In this document: in pieces, positions 1 to 9,282 of the stretch
How the letters are laid out: every line of letters starts with the position of its first letter
Numbering within the stretch: position 1 is the stretch's first letter
Source: JAAFHB01 sp038236995
GTDB taxonomy: Bacteria; Bacteroidota; Bacteroidia; Bacteroidales; Prolixibacteraceae
NCBI GenBank assembly: GCA_038236995.1
Contig: JBBRZE010000018.1
Span: forward strand, 1-64,000
DNA: 64,000 nucleotides
Direction of reading: 5' to 3'
Notes under the pieces: model-generated
Database searches by the model: none
What the model was told of the DNA's origin: nothing
Seen by the model: only the letters and a program-made list of their open reading frames with translations
Made by a program: the position numbers and the translations under genes

Positions 1-7
1 ATAAATG

Positions 8-45
8 AATAAAACTCCTTTCTTGAAGAAGAAAAGAGTTTTATT
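8..45 (-). terminator. Hairpin terminator after fabF
   Basis: Two 17-nt arms (8-24 and 29-45) pair with a single mismatch around a 4-nt loop. The hairpin lies 28 nt beyond the fabF stop on the minus strand. The arms themselves carry A- and T-runs, so it could act on transcripts from either side. There is no long separate T-tract. Confidence 0.55.
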
Positions 46-72
46 CGATACCTTAAATCTCTTAACACTTTA

Positions 73-1323
73 CTAAGAAAGTTTTTTAAAGATTACAGTT
101 CCATTATGACCGCCAAACCCAAAGGTGTTACTTAAAACATACTTGAGTTCGCGTTTTTTGGCTTTGTTAAAGGTGAAATCAATTTTCGGATCAATTGCAG
201 GGTCGAGCTCGAAGTGGTTGATCGTTGGAGGAACAATACTGTCTCTCATTGCCAGAATAGAGGCAATCGCTTCAACAGCTCCAGCAGCACCCAATAAGTG
301 ACCTGTCATTGATTTGGTAGCACTGATACTAAGATCATAAATATGATCGCCAAATACTCTGCGGATGGCTTTAGGCTCGGCTATATCACCAAGACCGGTG
401 GATGTACCATGAACATTGATGTAATCAATATCTGTTGGTTTCAATCCGGCATCCTCAAGAGCTCTTTTCATAACCAATGCTGCGCCTCCACCTTCGGGAT
501 CCGGAGCAGTCATGTGATAAGCATCTGTTGACATTCCTACTCCTACAAGTTCGGCATAGATTTTTGCACCACGGCGAACTGCATGTTCATATTCTTCAAG
601 GATTAACGCGCCTGAACCTTCCGCCATTACAAATCCATCACGTCCGACATCGAACGGTCTGGAAGCAGTTGCCGGATCATCATTGCGTGTCGATAATGCA
701 CGCATGGCGTTAAAACCTCCTACTCCAGCTTCATTGATAGCCGATTCGGAACCTCCGGCAATAAAGATGTTTGCTTTTCCAAGACGGATATAAGTAGCTG
801 CATCAATCATTGCATGGGTTGCCGAGGCACAAGCTGTTACAGTGGTGATAGTTGGTCCGCGGAAACCGTATTTCAATGCGATATTTCCACTGGCCATATT
901 GGCAATCATTTTTGGGATAAAAAATGGAGAAAATCTTGGATTTTCCGGTTGGGCATTATACTCAGTTACAACTTGTAAAAAAGTATTCAGACCACCAATT
1001 CCGGCTCCCCAGATGACACCACACTCATCTCTGTCAGTCTTTTCAAGGTCAATTCCCGAGTCTTTTAATGCTTGGGCAGCAGCAACGTATGCGAACTGTG
1101 CATACAAGTCGTGCTTATGAACCTCTTTTTTCTCAAGGTATTCGCTTGGATCGAAATTCTTTACTTCACAGGCAAACTGCGTTTTGAATCTGGATGCATC
1201 AAAACGAGTAATGGGGCCGGCACCGCTAACCCCATTGCACAGGTTTTCCCAGAATTCTCCGACGTTTTTACCTAGAGGGTTAATTGTGCCCAATCCGGTT
1301 ACAACAACTCGTTTTAATTCCAT
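73..1323 (-). CDS. fabF: Beta-ketoacyl-ACP synthase II (FabF)
   Basis: This is the condensing enzyme of type II fatty-acid synthesis: it extends acyl-ACP with malonyl-ACP in the cytoplasm. The 416-residue length is normal for the family. The thiolase-fold Cys-His-His triad is visible: Cys165 in TACASATH, His305 in VHGTST and His342 in KSMTGHLLGAAG. The C-terminal glycine-rich NTFGFGGHNG motif is also present. The gene lies 37 bp downstream of acpP on the same strand, the usual acpP-fabF pairing, so they are probably co-transcribed and supply the carrier protein and its condensing enzyme together. Nothing looks broken. FabF rather than FabB is inferred from the acpP linkage and overall motif pattern. 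Confidence 0.96.
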   Translation of the reverse strand: MELKRVVVTGLGTINPLGKNVGEFWENLCNGVSGAGPITRFDASRFKTQFACEVKNFDPSEYLEKKEVHKHDLYAQFAYVAAAQALKDSGIDLEKTDRDECGVIWGAGIGGLNTFLQVVTEYNAQPENPRFSPFFIPKMIANMASGNIALKYGFRGPTITTVTACASATHAMIDAATYIRLGKANIFIAGGSESAINEAGVGGFNAMRALSTRNDDPATASRPFDVGRDGFVMAEGSGALILEEYEHAVRRGAKIYAELVGVGMSTDAYHMTAPDPEGGGAALVMKRALEDAGLKPTDIDYINVHGTSTGLGDIAEPKAIRRVFGDHIYDLSISATKSMTGHLLGAAGAVEAIASILAMRDSIVPPTINHFELDPAIDPKIDFTFNKAKKRELKYVLSNTFGFGGHNGTVIFKKLS

Positions 1324-1360
1324 AGTAAACTTTTGAGCCCTTTATTAATGAAAAACTTGA

Positions 1361-1597
1361 TTACTTCGCGTTTTCTGTGATGTAATTAATGGCATCGCCA
1401 ACAGTTCCGATTTTTTCAGCCTGATCATCGGGGATAGCAATGTTGAATTCTTTTTCGAATTCCATAATTAGCTCTACGGTATCAAGAGAATCGGCACCTA
1501 AGTCGTTCGTGAACGATGCTTCCGGAGTAACTTCACTTTCATCAACACCAAGCTTATCAACAATGATCGCTTTTACTTTCGCTGAAATGTCAGACAT
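1361..1597 (-). CDS. acpP: Acyl carrier protein
   Basis: A 78-residue acidic protein that carries growing acyl chains on a 4'-phosphopantetheine arm. The attachment residue is Ser37 in the DSL motif (LGADSLDTVEL), followed by the acidic recognition helix II (VELIMEFEKEF). The length is typical. It is the first gene of an acpP-fabF unit on the minus strand. A -7-like element, TATCTTTG on the minus strand, lies at 1784-1791, about 190 bp upstream, but no matching TTG is seen at the right spacing, so the promoter is uncertain. Confidence 0.97.
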   Translation of the reverse strand: MSDISAKVKAIIVDKLGVDESEVTPEASFTNDLGADSLDTVELIMEFEKEFNIAIPDDQAEKIGTVGDAINYITENAK

Positions 1598-1805
1598 GAT
1601 TTTTTAAATTTTTACGTTAATACTATTATTAAATTTGTTCGCTGGTTTTTGCGAACAGCGAGTGCAAAGAAACGAAGAAAGAAATTTATCTTCCAAATAT
1701 TTAGTCAAGAATCTATTATTTTAGACATGAAAATCACCGTGTGCAATTCTTATTAAAACATTTGGTTCGAATAGTCGAATTCGCAAAGATATTAATTAAT
1801 TGTAA

Positions 1806-2381
1806 ATGAAAAATATAGCTATATTTGCTTCTGGGTCGGGCAGTAATGCCGAGAACATTATCCGATACTTCCAAAACCATCCTAACGTGAGGGTAGATTC
1901 GGTTTGGTCAAACAAAAAAGAGGCTTATGTTCTTCAGAGAGCACAAGATTTAGGTGTTGAATCGAGGTATTTTACGCGTGAACAGTTTAGTGGATCTGAT
2001 CAAATGATTATGGAACTTAGACGCCGCAACATCGATCTGATTGTTCTGGCAGGATTTCTCTGGCTGGTTCCCCCCGAATTAGTTGATGCATTTGCCATTA
2101 TTAATATTCATCCAGCTCTATTACCGACCTACGGAGGCAAAGGAATGTACGGCACTTTTGTGCATGAATCTGTGGTCCGGAATCAGGAAAAAGAGTCTGG
2201 AATTACAATTCATCTCGTCAATAAAGAGTACGATAAAGGGGATAACCTTTTACAGGTAAAGTGCCCTGTATATCCTAATGATACTCCAGAAACACTTGCA
2301 GCAAGAATTCATGAACTCGAGTACAGGTGTTTTCCAGAGGCAATTGAAGATTATCTAATTAAAAAGTATTTTGCAGAATGA
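1806..2381 (+). CDS. purN: Phosphoribosylglycinamide formyltransferase
   Basis: Transfers a formyl group from 10-formyl-tetrahydrofolate to GAR, the third step of purine synthesis. The 191-residue protein starts with the phosphate-binding loop GSGSN (residues 10-14). It carries the catalytic NIHPALLP segment with Asn100 and His102, and an Asp143-containing YDKGD loop equivalent to the catalytic aspartate of the family. The gene is divergent from acpP. It overlaps the next gene by 4 bp (ATGA), so the LD-carboxypeptidase gene is translationally coupled to it. No other purine genes are nearby. Confidence 0.95.
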   Translation: MKNIAIFASGSGSNAENIIRYFQNHPNVRVDSVWSNKKEAYVLQRAQDLGVESRYFTREQFSGSDQMIMELRRRNIDLIVLAGFLWLVPPELVDAFAIINIHPALLPTYGGKGMYGTFVHESVVRNQEKESGITIHLVNKEYDKGDNLLQVKCPVYPNDTPETLAARIHELEYRCFPEAIEDYLIKKYFAE

Positions 2382-3280
2382 AGTTTCCACCTAAACTTAA
2401 TCCGGGAGATAAAGTTTCTATTATTTCACCGGCAAGTAAAATAGATCGTCAAATAGCTGAACGTGCTGCTGAGTTGTTAATGCAGCAAGGATTTCGGGTG
2501 GAAATTGGACTGCATGCTTTTGACAAAGACGGGATGTTTGCCGGTTCTGATCTAGACCGTGCTGCCGATCTGCAGAAGGTACTGAATGATAAATCAGTAA
2601 AAGCTATTTTTTTTACGCGTGGCGGGTATGGATCTATTAGAACTCATCAGTTAATCAATTGGTCATCTTATTTTAAAAAGCCTAAATGGCTGATTGGATT
2701 TAGTGATATTACCGTTTTTCATGCATACCTTTCACGGCACAATATTGCTTCGGTCCACGGTGTGATGACTGCCTGGTTTGAACAGGACGAGATGCTGACT
2801 GATAGTTTTTTGCGATTGATGAATTTATTAAAAGGAGATAAGCCTGATTACTTTTCACGACCACACGAATTGAACAGGAATGGTTCGGCTTCAGGGATTT
2901 TGACCGGGGGAAATTTATCGATTATCCAAAGTTTGCGGGGCACAGCGCTCGACATCTCACCTAAAGGAAAAATCCTCTTTATTGAGGATATCGACGAACA
3001 CCATTATCACCTTGACAGAATGATGCAGAATCTGAAAGTCGGTGGTGTACTTGGACAGCTCTCCGGTTTGGTTGCGGGGTACTTTACAGGAATGAAAGAT
3101 GGCGAAACGCCTTTTGGTAAAACGGCCTGTCAAATTATCAAAGATGCAGTTGCAGAATACCGGTATCCTGTTGTATTCGGAATGCAATCCGGTCACGAAT
3201 TACCAAATTATCCGTTGCTTATGGGAAGTAAAATATCTTTGGATGTCTCAGAAGATAAGGTGATTATTAAAACATTATAA
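2378..3280 (+). CDS. S66 family LD-carboxypeptidase
   Basis: Predicted muramoyl-tetrapeptide carboxypeptidase: it removes the terminal D-Ala from tetrapeptide stems during peptidoglycan recycling. The 300-residue protein shows the S66 serine-protease arrangement: nucleophile Ser109 in GFSDIT, Glu203 in FIEDIDE, and His273 in SGHELPN. The RGGYGS segment (81-86) is typical of the oxyanion side of the site. There is no signal peptide, so it should act in the cytoplasm. It overlaps purN by 4 bp and is followed 12 bp later by yraN. The related microcin C7 self-immunity protein MccF uses the same fold, but nothing here suggests a microcin locus. Confidence 0.9.
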   Translation: MKFPPKLNPGDKVSIISPASKIDRQIAERAAELLMQQGFRVEIGLHAFDKDGMFAGSDLDRAADLQKVLNDKSVKAIFFTRGGYGSIRTHQLINWSSYFKKPKWLIGFSDITVFHAYLSRHNIASVHGVMTAWFEQDEMLTDSFLRLMNLLKGDKPDYFSRPHELNRNGSASGILTGGNLSIIQSLRGTALDISPKGKILFIEDIDEHHYHLDRMMQNLKVGGVLGQLSGLVAGYFTGMKDGETPFGKTACQIIKDAVAEYRYPVVFGMQSGHELPNYPLLMGSKISLDVSEDKVIIKTL

Positions 3281-3292
3281 AATTCGAATCTG

Positions 3293-3661
3293 ATGTTGCC
3301 ACCAAAAGAACTTGGAAGTAAAGGGGAACAGATTGCAGCCGGTTACCTTAAAAAGGAAGGTTATAAAATATTGGCACGTAACTGGTTTTACGATCATAAG
3401 GAAATTGACATTATTGCTCAGCAGCGTGACGAGATCGTGATTGTTGAGGTAAAAACCCGTGAAGGAGATTATTTTGAGGAACCATGGGAAGCGGTTTCGA
3501 CCCAAAAAATCCGAAACCTTGTGCAAGCGGCAGACGCCTGGCTTAACGAGCGACAGATTGATCTGGAAACCCGTTTCGACGTTATTTCAATCGTTTTTTC
3601 TGATGATGTCAAATACGAGTTAACACATTTCCCGGGTGCATTTATTCCGCCGGTCAATTAG
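3293..3661 (+). CDS. YraN/UPF0102 family nuclease-like protein
   Basis: A 122-residue member of the UPF0102 (YraN) family, which has a restriction-endonuclease-like fold and an uncertain role, possibly linked to DNA repair or recombination. Visible core residues are Glu12 in the GSKGEQIA helix, Asp39 in EIDIIA, and Glu52 and Lys54 in VEVKTR, matching the metal-binding D-ExK pattern of the fold. It begins 12 bp after the LD-carboxypeptidase gene, so it is probably the third gene of the purN unit. Length and motifs are intact. Activity is inferred from the fold only. Confidence 0.87.
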   Translation: MLPPKELGSKGEQIAAGYLKKEGYKILARNWFYDHKEIDIIAQQRDEIVIVEVKTREGDYFEEPWEAVSTQKIRNLVQAADAWLNERQIDLETRFDVISIVFSDDVKYELTHFPGAFIPPVN

Positions 3662-3720
3662 TCGAGACGTTAACAGAATTTTTTTAATTTTGGTCAATCT
3701 ATAAACACAATGTTATTCTT

Positions 3721-4074
3721 ATGGATATTGAAGCGATCAGGGCTTATTGTCTCACTAAAAAGGGGGTTGAAGAGGGATTTCCGTTCGATGACACCACACT
3801 GGTTATAAAGGTTGGGGGAAAGATATTTGTTTTAATTAACCTGGAAGGCGATCCTTCGATAAACCTGAAATGCGATCCTGACAGAGCGATCGGGTTAAGG
3901 GAAGAAAATCCGGCAATTATACCGGGTTATCACATGAATAAGAAACATTGGAATACCGTCGTCTTGGATGGTTCGTTGTCGAAAAAGCTGATTCTTGAAA
4001 TGATAGATCACTCTTACGATCTTGTATTTCAATCATTACCGGCTAGATTGCGATTGGAAATTGAACAAGATTAA
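3721..4074 (+). CDS. MmcQ/YjbR family protein
   Basis: A 117-residue protein of the MmcQ/YjbR family (CyaY-like fold), often annotated as DNA-binding but without a settled function. The family pattern is clear: an N-terminal AYCLTKKGVEEGFPFDD helix and strand, a central INLKCDPDRA, and the conserved KHWNTV motif at residues 75-80. A TAATTTTG element at 3685-3692 fits the Bacteroidota -7 consensus, suggesting a separate promoter after yraN, although no good -33 TTG is present. The next gene begins 11 bp downstream. Confidence 0.87.
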   Translation: MDIEAIRAYCLTKKGVEEGFPFDDTTLVIKVGGKIFVLINLEGDPSINLKCDPDRAIGLREENPAIIPGYHMNKKHWNTVVLDGSLSKKLILEMIDHSYDLVFQSLPARLRLEIEQD

Positions 4075-4085
4075 TTTAGAAAACT

Positions 4086-4295
4086 ATGATATTTAATTTA
4101 AACGGGGCAGAATATATCGAACTGATCAAGTTGTTAAAACTGCTTCATTTTGCGGAATCGGGTGGACATGCAAAAATAATGGTGGAGGATGGAGAAGTAA
4201 AATTAAATGGAGAAGTTGAATTCCGAAAACGGGCAAAACTACGTCCGGGTGACTTGGTTGAGACTTCTGGGAAACAAATTACGATTGAATTATAA
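4086..4295 (+). CDS. Small S4-domain RNA-binding protein (YbcJ-like)
   Basis: A 69-residue single S4 domain of the YbcJ type. The alpha-L pattern is seen as YIELIKLLKLLHFAESGGHAK, then VKLNGEVEFRKRAKLRPGDLVE. S4 domains bind structured RNA, and the free-standing type is generally linked to ribosome or RNA metabolism without a defined target. It follows the YjbR-type gene by 11 bp and is probably co-transcribed with it. The protein is complete and of normal length for this family. Confidence 0.85.
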   Translation: MIFNLNGAEYIELIKLLKLLHFAESGGHAKIMVEDGEVKLNGEVEFRKRAKLRPGDLVETSGKQITIEL

Positions 4296-4362
4296 ATGAG
4301 ATTTCATTTTCGAAATCGTTCACTTGACTAACAATACTTTCTAACCAATTATAAATTAATTC

Positions 4363-5688
4363 ATGCACAAGCGATCTTATCAGGTTTTTATCATTGCATT
4401 GATTGCAGCTTTAGGCGGCTTTCTTTTTGGTTTCGATACAGCGGTTATTGCAGGTACAACTGCTGACCTGGAACGGATTTTTTCTCTTGACAAATCGGGG
4501 TTGGGATTTACGGTCGCCATCGCATTGATTGGTACAATAGTAGGGACACTTATTGTAGGTCGGCCAGCTGATCTTTACGGTCGAAAAAAAGTACTGATTG
4601 TGACAGCCGTGCTCTATACCATTTCTGCTTTTGGATGTGCCTTCTCATTTAGTTGGGAGACCTTGCTTTTTGCAAGGTTTTTAGGTGGAATAGGAGTTGG
4701 AGTTGTGTCTGTAGTGGGACCGATGTACATAGCCGAAATTGCACCGGCTGCTTATCGTGGCCGTTTAGTAGGGCTTTTTCAGTTCAATGTAGTTTTTGGA
4801 ATTCTGATGGCTTACCTGTCAAATTATATAGTTGGCCAGTTCGATCTGGGTGATGTTGAATGGCGCTGGAAACTTGGAATTCAGGCAATCCCATCTATCA
4901 TTTTTTTCTTTGCTTTATTTTTCATTCCGCGCAGTCCAAGATGGTTAATGAAAATGGGGTATACTGATGAAGCAAGGGCAGTGCTTGTCCGGGTGGGCGA
5001 GGAGCGGATTGATGAGGTTATGAATGATATTCAGGAGTCATTAGATGCAGCAAAACATTCAGGTGACCGGTTATTTAGTAAAAAATTCTCTTTCCCGATT
5101 TTTCTGGCTGTTTCTATCGCAATATTTAATCAGTTTTCAGGAATCAACGCCCTACTTTATTATTTGAACAATATTTTTGCCCAGGCCGGATTCGACAAGG
5201 TTTCAGGTGATCTTCAGTCAGTCGCTGTTGGTGCTACTAATTTGTTATTTACAATGATAGCAATGTCAATCATCGACAAGGTCGGGCGCAAAACACTATT
5301 ATTGGTTGGTTCTGTCGGGACTGCAATTTGCCTGGCTGGCGTCTCATTGATTTTCTTCACCAATAGCTACCAGTTCCTGCTTGTTTACTTGCTGGTTGGT
5401 TATATCGCGTTCTTCGGTTTTTCGCAAGGTGCAGTTATCTGGGTATATATTAGTGAAGTATTCCCAAATTCTGTAAGATCCAAAGGCCAAGCCCTGGGAA
5501 GTTTTACACATTGGGTAATGGCTGCGATTGTTTCGTGGAGTTTCCCGGTTTTAGCAGCGAAGTCTGGAGGTGTTCCTTTTGTCTTCTTTGGAGTGATGAT
5601 GATTGTGCAATTCTTTGTAGTATTTTTCTTTTATCCCGAAACGAAAGGAAAATCATTGGAACAGCTTCAAAAGGAATTGATTAAGTAA
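4363..5688 (+). CDS. Sugar porter family MFS transporter
   Basis: A 441-residue, 12-helix inner-membrane proton-coupled sugar transporter. It has the hallmarks of the sugar porter subfamily: GFLFGFDTAVIAG in TM1, the loop motif GRPADLYGRKK (66-76), the RFLGGIGVG...AEIAPAAYRGR stretch (105-134), PRSPRWLM (189-196), NQFSGINALLYY (256-267) and a C-terminal PETKGKS (425-431). The QFSGIN motif resembles xylose/glucose:H+ symporters of the XylE type, but the exact sugar cannot be read from sequence. It stands alone: no sugar kinase or isomerase is adjacent. Promoter and regulation are not evident. Confidence 0.9.
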   Translation: MHKRSYQVFIIALIAALGGFLFGFDTAVIAGTTADLERIFSLDKSGLGFTVAIALIGTIVGTLIVGRPADLYGRKKVLIVTAVLYTISAFGCAFSFSWETLLFARFLGGIGVGVVSVVGPMYIAEIAPAAYRGRLVGLFQFNVVFGILMAYLSNYIVGQFDLGDVEWRWKLGIQAIPSIIFFFALFFIPRSPRWLMKMGYTDEARAVLVRVGEERIDEVMNDIQESLDAAKHSGDRLFSKKFSFPIFLAVSIAIFNQFSGINALLYYLNNIFAQAGFDKVSGDLQSVAVGATNLLFTMIAMSIIDKVGRKTLLLVGSVGTAICLAGVSLIFFTNSYQFLLVYLLVGYIAFFGFSQGAVIWVYISEVFPNSVRSKGQALGSFTHWVMAAIVSWSFPVLAAKSGGVPFVFFGVMMIVQFFVVFFFYPETKGKSLEQLQKELIK

Positions 5689-6016
5689 TAATTTCGCTTC
5701 TTTCATCTGGCACAATTATATTTTTAATTCATCTTTGTAATGCCGGGTGCGAAGAGCATATGTTGCTAATTAATAAGTGCTTTAAAATTTCATCCCTCGC
5801 CGGGTGTTTGTTAATTTGAAGGTTAACGCTATGTTAATTTATCAATATGGTTATCATATCCTGATTTTTTTTGGATTTGTTAACGCAACTTCCTTGTATT
5901 TTTGTTGTCTGTTAATTTGTACTACAACTTCTCAACTTCTTTAAAAGGAAGAACAGAAGCATGACATTTTAATAAGTAATAAAACGGAAATATTTATTTT
6001 CCGATAAAAAGTAGCG
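5689..6016. other. Intergenic region before the DUF5686 gene
   Basis: A 328-bp A/T-rich gap with no supported gene. It holds a TATTTTTG element at 5897-5904 that matches the Bacteroidota -7 consensus and may serve the DUF5686 gene. The nearest TTGs are 17 and 23 bp upstream, so spacing is not ideal. No clear terminator for the sugar porter was seen. Confidence 0.4.
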
Positions 6017-8470
6017 ATGAGCAAATATATAGGTCTGATAATAATATTATTAACGTTCTCTGTCAATATTGTTCAAGCCCAGAAAACAGAGATCTCAGGG
6101 AAAATTACAGAAGCGGGTAACACCAATCCAATTCCATATGTTAGCATTTTATTTAAGGGTACTTACACGGGTACCATGTCCGACCTCAATGGAAATTATA
6201 ATTTAAGTTCCATAAAGCCGGCTTCCATCATCGAATTTACTGCTGTAGGCTATAAAAAGCAGATTTTTACAATTAAACCGAATCAGGTTAATAAGCTTGA
6301 TGTTAAAATGGAAGAGGATGTCGTTTCATTGGCTGAGGTTTCTGTCCGGCCAGGGGAAAACCCAGCAATTCCGCTCTTCCGGAAAATTGTCGATCGGAAA
6401 AAAGAAAATAATCCATCCAATTTTCCTTCCTGGCAATCGAAGCTCTATAGCAAGACCGAGATTGACATCAAAAATGTAAAAGAGACGCTACGGAAAAAGA
6501 AACTTTTAAAGCAATTCGAGTTTGTATTTAAATACATTGACTCCCTTGAGATTCAAGGAAAAACCTTTCTCCCGATCTTTTTCACTGAAACTGTTTCTAA
6601 TTATTATCATAGCAGTGTATCAAATTCCAATCGCGAAGAGATCATTGCGAACAAAGCTTCCGGAATGACTTCCGATATGATTACCCAGTTTACCGGTAAA
6701 ATGTACGAAGGGGTGAATCCATACGATAACTATATCATGGTTTCAGATATTGGGCTTGTCTCTCCATTGAATTCACTTGGATTACAATTTTATCATTACT
6801 ATCTACGCGATAGTGCGATTGTGAATGGTCAAAAGATTTACGAAATTTCTTTTAAGCCAAAGTTACCACAGGAGCCGACTTTCAGGGGTAAATTTTGGGT
6901 CGAGGACCAGAGTTTTGCCGTGACGAAAGTTGAAATGCAACTTTCGGGAAAAGCAAATATTAATTTTTTGAACAACTTACAGTATTCAATTGATTATCAA
7001 AAAAAGGAGGGTCGATGGGTTCCCCGGAATGAGCTTCTGATCACTGATCTTGATATTCAAAAAGACAAAGATTCAGAAAAAATGGGTTTTATGGGACGCA
7101 AGACCAATGTTTATCAGGATTTTATTTTTGCGGAATCGCTTCCTGTTGCGGTTAAGAAAAAAGATGAAATCGTAGTAAGCAAGGACGCAGTTAAAAAAGA
7201 TGAACTTTTCTGGGAGAATACTCGTCCGATTGAGTTGCAGAAACGAGAAGCTGGTATATACGAAATGGTCGAATTAGTAAAAACTGTTCCGCTCTATAAA
7301 ACAGTTGTAGAATATCTGTACATGTTTTACTATGGTTATCGCGATCTGGGAAAGGTTGAGCTGGGACCTTACTATTACCTTTATAGTTCCAATAAAGTTG
7401 AAGGTTCGCGCGTGAGAATTGGAGGTCGTACCACCACAAAATTCAATCCAAATCTGAGACTAAATGGTTATGGAGCATACGGATTTAAGGACGAGGACTT
7501 TAAGTACGGCGGCGGTCTCGAATACTATTTTTCGAAGAAACCGCGTTCAATGATCGCGCTTCAGGGGCAACACGACTATGAATTACTTGGCAAAAGTTCG
7601 AATGCATTGATGGAGGATAATATTCTAACTTCGGTCCTCAGCAAGAATCCCAATACAAAGCTGAATATGATCGATCGGGTAGAGGCCACATTTGACAAAG
7701 AGTGGATTAACGGGTTTTCGAATCAGCTTTCGGTAGCTTCGGCCCATATTTTCTCAGGACCTTATGTTCCGTTTATAAATTCAACCGGAGATTCAATTCC
7801 TTCTATTAGAACTGGTGAAATCAAATTAAATACACGTTATTCGCCGGGTACAAGTTTTGTCCAGGATGGATTTGAACGTAATACATTTGGAAATTACGAT
7901 CCGGTAATCAACGTGGGTGTAACCGCAGGATTAAAGGGTTTTTTAGGATGCGATTACGACTACCTGAAGCTTGATTTTAATCTTTCTGACAAAATCAAGT
8001 TAAACCCTTTTGGTTATTTGACTTATTACCTTCAGGCGGGCAAAATTTGGGGAGATATCCCATTCCCGCTGATGAAAATCCATGAAGGAAATGAAACGTA
8101 CGCTTTTGATTTGTATGCCTTCAATCTGATGAATTATCAGGAGTTTGTAAGCGATACCTATGCCAGTTTATTTTTGGAGCACCATTTTCAGGGATTTTTT
8201 CTGAATAAAGTTCCCTTGTTCAAACGATTGAAATGGCGTGAAGTAGTTGGGGTTCGAACATTGATTGGAAGTTATGATGAAACAAAGCATACCGGAATGA
8301 TTTTCCCTGCAGGAATGACGGGACTGAGAAGTACACCATATACCGAATTTTCAGCCGGAATTGAGAATATCTTCAAAATAATCAGGGTTGATGCGGTATG
8401 GCGTTACAACTACAATGAAGAACGGAAAGCGAAACTTGGCATCATGTTCTCATTACAGTTAACGCTTTAG
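6017..8470 (+). CDS. DUF5686 outer-membrane protein with carboxypeptidase-like N-domain
   Basis: An 817-residue predicted outer-membrane protein. Residues 1-21 are a signal peptide ending VQAQ. Residues about 25-105 form a CarboxypepD_reg-like beta-sandwich (ISGKITEAGNTNPIPYVSI onward). The remainder matches the DUF5686 type, with a long region rich in alternating aromatic and polar strands and a C-terminal barrel-like tail ending in SLQLTL. The N-domain resembles that of TonB-dependent transporters, but no plug domain is seen, so it is not a SusC. Function is unknown. It has its own intergenic region on both sides and is convergent with tadA. Confidence 0.83.
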   Translation: MSKYIGLIIILLTFSVNIVQAQKTEISGKITEAGNTNPIPYVSILFKGTYTGTMSDLNGNYNLSSIKPASIIEFTAVGYKKQIFTIKPNQVNKLDVKMEEDVVSLAEVSVRPGENPAIPLFRKIVDRKKENNPSNFPSWQSKLYSKTEIDIKNVKETLRKKKLLKQFEFVFKYIDSLEIQGKTFLPIFFTETVSNYYHSSVSNSNREEIIANKASGMTSDMITQFTGKMYEGVNPYDNYIMVSDIGLVSPLNSLGLQFYHYYLRDSAIVNGQKIYEISFKPKLPQEPTFRGKFWVEDQSFAVTKVEMQLSGKANINFLNNLQYSIDYQKKEGRWVPRNELLITDLDIQKDKDSEKMGFMGRKTNVYQDFIFAESLPVAVKKKDEIVVSKDAVKKDELFWENTRPIELQKREAGIYEMVELVKTVPLYKTVVEYLYMFYYGYRDLGKVELGPYYYLYSSNKVEGSRVRIGGRTTTKFNPNLRLNGYGAYGFKDEDFKYGGGLEYYFSKKPRSMIALQGQHDYELLGKSSNALMEDNILTSVLSKNPNTKLNMIDRVEATFDKEWINGFSNQLSVASAHIFSGPYVPFINSTGDSIPSIRTGEIKLNTRYSPGTSFVQDGFERNTFGNYDPVINVGVTAGLKGFLGCDYDYLKLDFNLSDKIKLNPFGYLTYYLQAGKIWGDIPFPLMKIHEGNETYAFDLYAFNLMNYQEFVSDTYASLFLEHHFQGFFLNKVPLFKRLKWREVVGVRTLIGSYDETKHTGMIFPAGMTGLRSTPYTEFSAGIENIFKIIRVDAVWRYNYNEERKAKLGIMFSLQLTL

Positions 8471-8541
8471 GAACTTGAAATGAAAGAATTTTAAATTTGC
8501 CTGATTGGTAAATTATTGCAATTTCTCGCTTTCGGACCTTC

Positions 8542-8985
8542 TTACCGTCTCTGTTCAAAAAACCGCTTCATAATATCAGCACATTCGGTCTGGAGAATTC
8601 CACCAAGAAGTAAGGTTTTCGGATGAAGCGCAGCAGGTGCAAATTTAAGAAATCCACGTTTCTCATCGCTTGCTCCATATACGATCCGGTCGATTTGCGA
8701 CCAGCCCAATGCCCCGGCGCACATCGTGCACGGCTCCAGGGTTACGTAAAGCGTACAGCCCGACAGGTACTTTCCACCTAATAGATTAGCAGCTGCTGTA
8801 ATTGCTTGCATTTCAGCATGCGCAGTCACATCATTCAAAGTCTCCGTCAGGTTATGTGCTCTCGAAATAATCTGATTACGGCAAACCACAACGGCGCCTA
8901 CCGGAATCTCACCATCTGCAAATGCCTGCTCTGCTTCTGCAAGGGCACGCTTCATGAAATATTCATCATCAAAAGGGTCTATCAT
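8542..8985 (-). CDS. tadA: Nucleoside deaminase, TadA type
   Basis: Zinc-dependent deaminase, most likely converting adenosine 34 to inosine in the anticodon of tRNA-Arg. The zinc and catalytic motifs are HAE (His56, Glu58, numbered from the ATG used here) and PCTMC (Cys86, Cys89). A TTG codon 21 nt further upstream would extend the frame, but the ATG at 8985 places the start just ahead of the conserved FMKRALAEAE helix and is preferred; this gives 147 residues. A related guanine or cytosine deaminase cannot be excluded by motif alone, but the GEIPVGAVVV and TLEPCTMCAGAL segments are typical of TadA. It is convergent with the DUF5686 gene. Confidence 0.88.
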   Translation of the reverse strand: MIDPFDDEYFMKRALAEAEQAFADGEIPVGAVVVCRNQIISRAHNLTETLNDVTAHAEMQAITAAANLLGGKYLSGCTLYVTLEPCTMCAGALGWSQIDRIVYGASDEKRGFLKFAPAALHPKTLLLGGILQTECADIMKRFFEQRR

Positions 8986-9282
8986 GTTCTCTTTTTTCTT
9001 TGTCAAAAGTAAACGATATTCATTACTTCTGGCATTCTAAATGACCGCACCATAGGCAGCCTTTATTTTTCCAGACTTTCATGCGATATTAACGCGTTGT
9101 TCAGTGATGCTACAAAGAAGTTCTATGATGCATCCATGTTCTGTCTGCCATGTCCGTGTTTTTCGATGTCGTCGATTAGAAATAGTTCCTTGACTTAAAT
9201 AGAATCAGAGATGGGTGATTTTAGATTTTATAATCTTGCCTTAGTTTTGTAATTTTACGCCTTAAACATACAAAGCAATTAA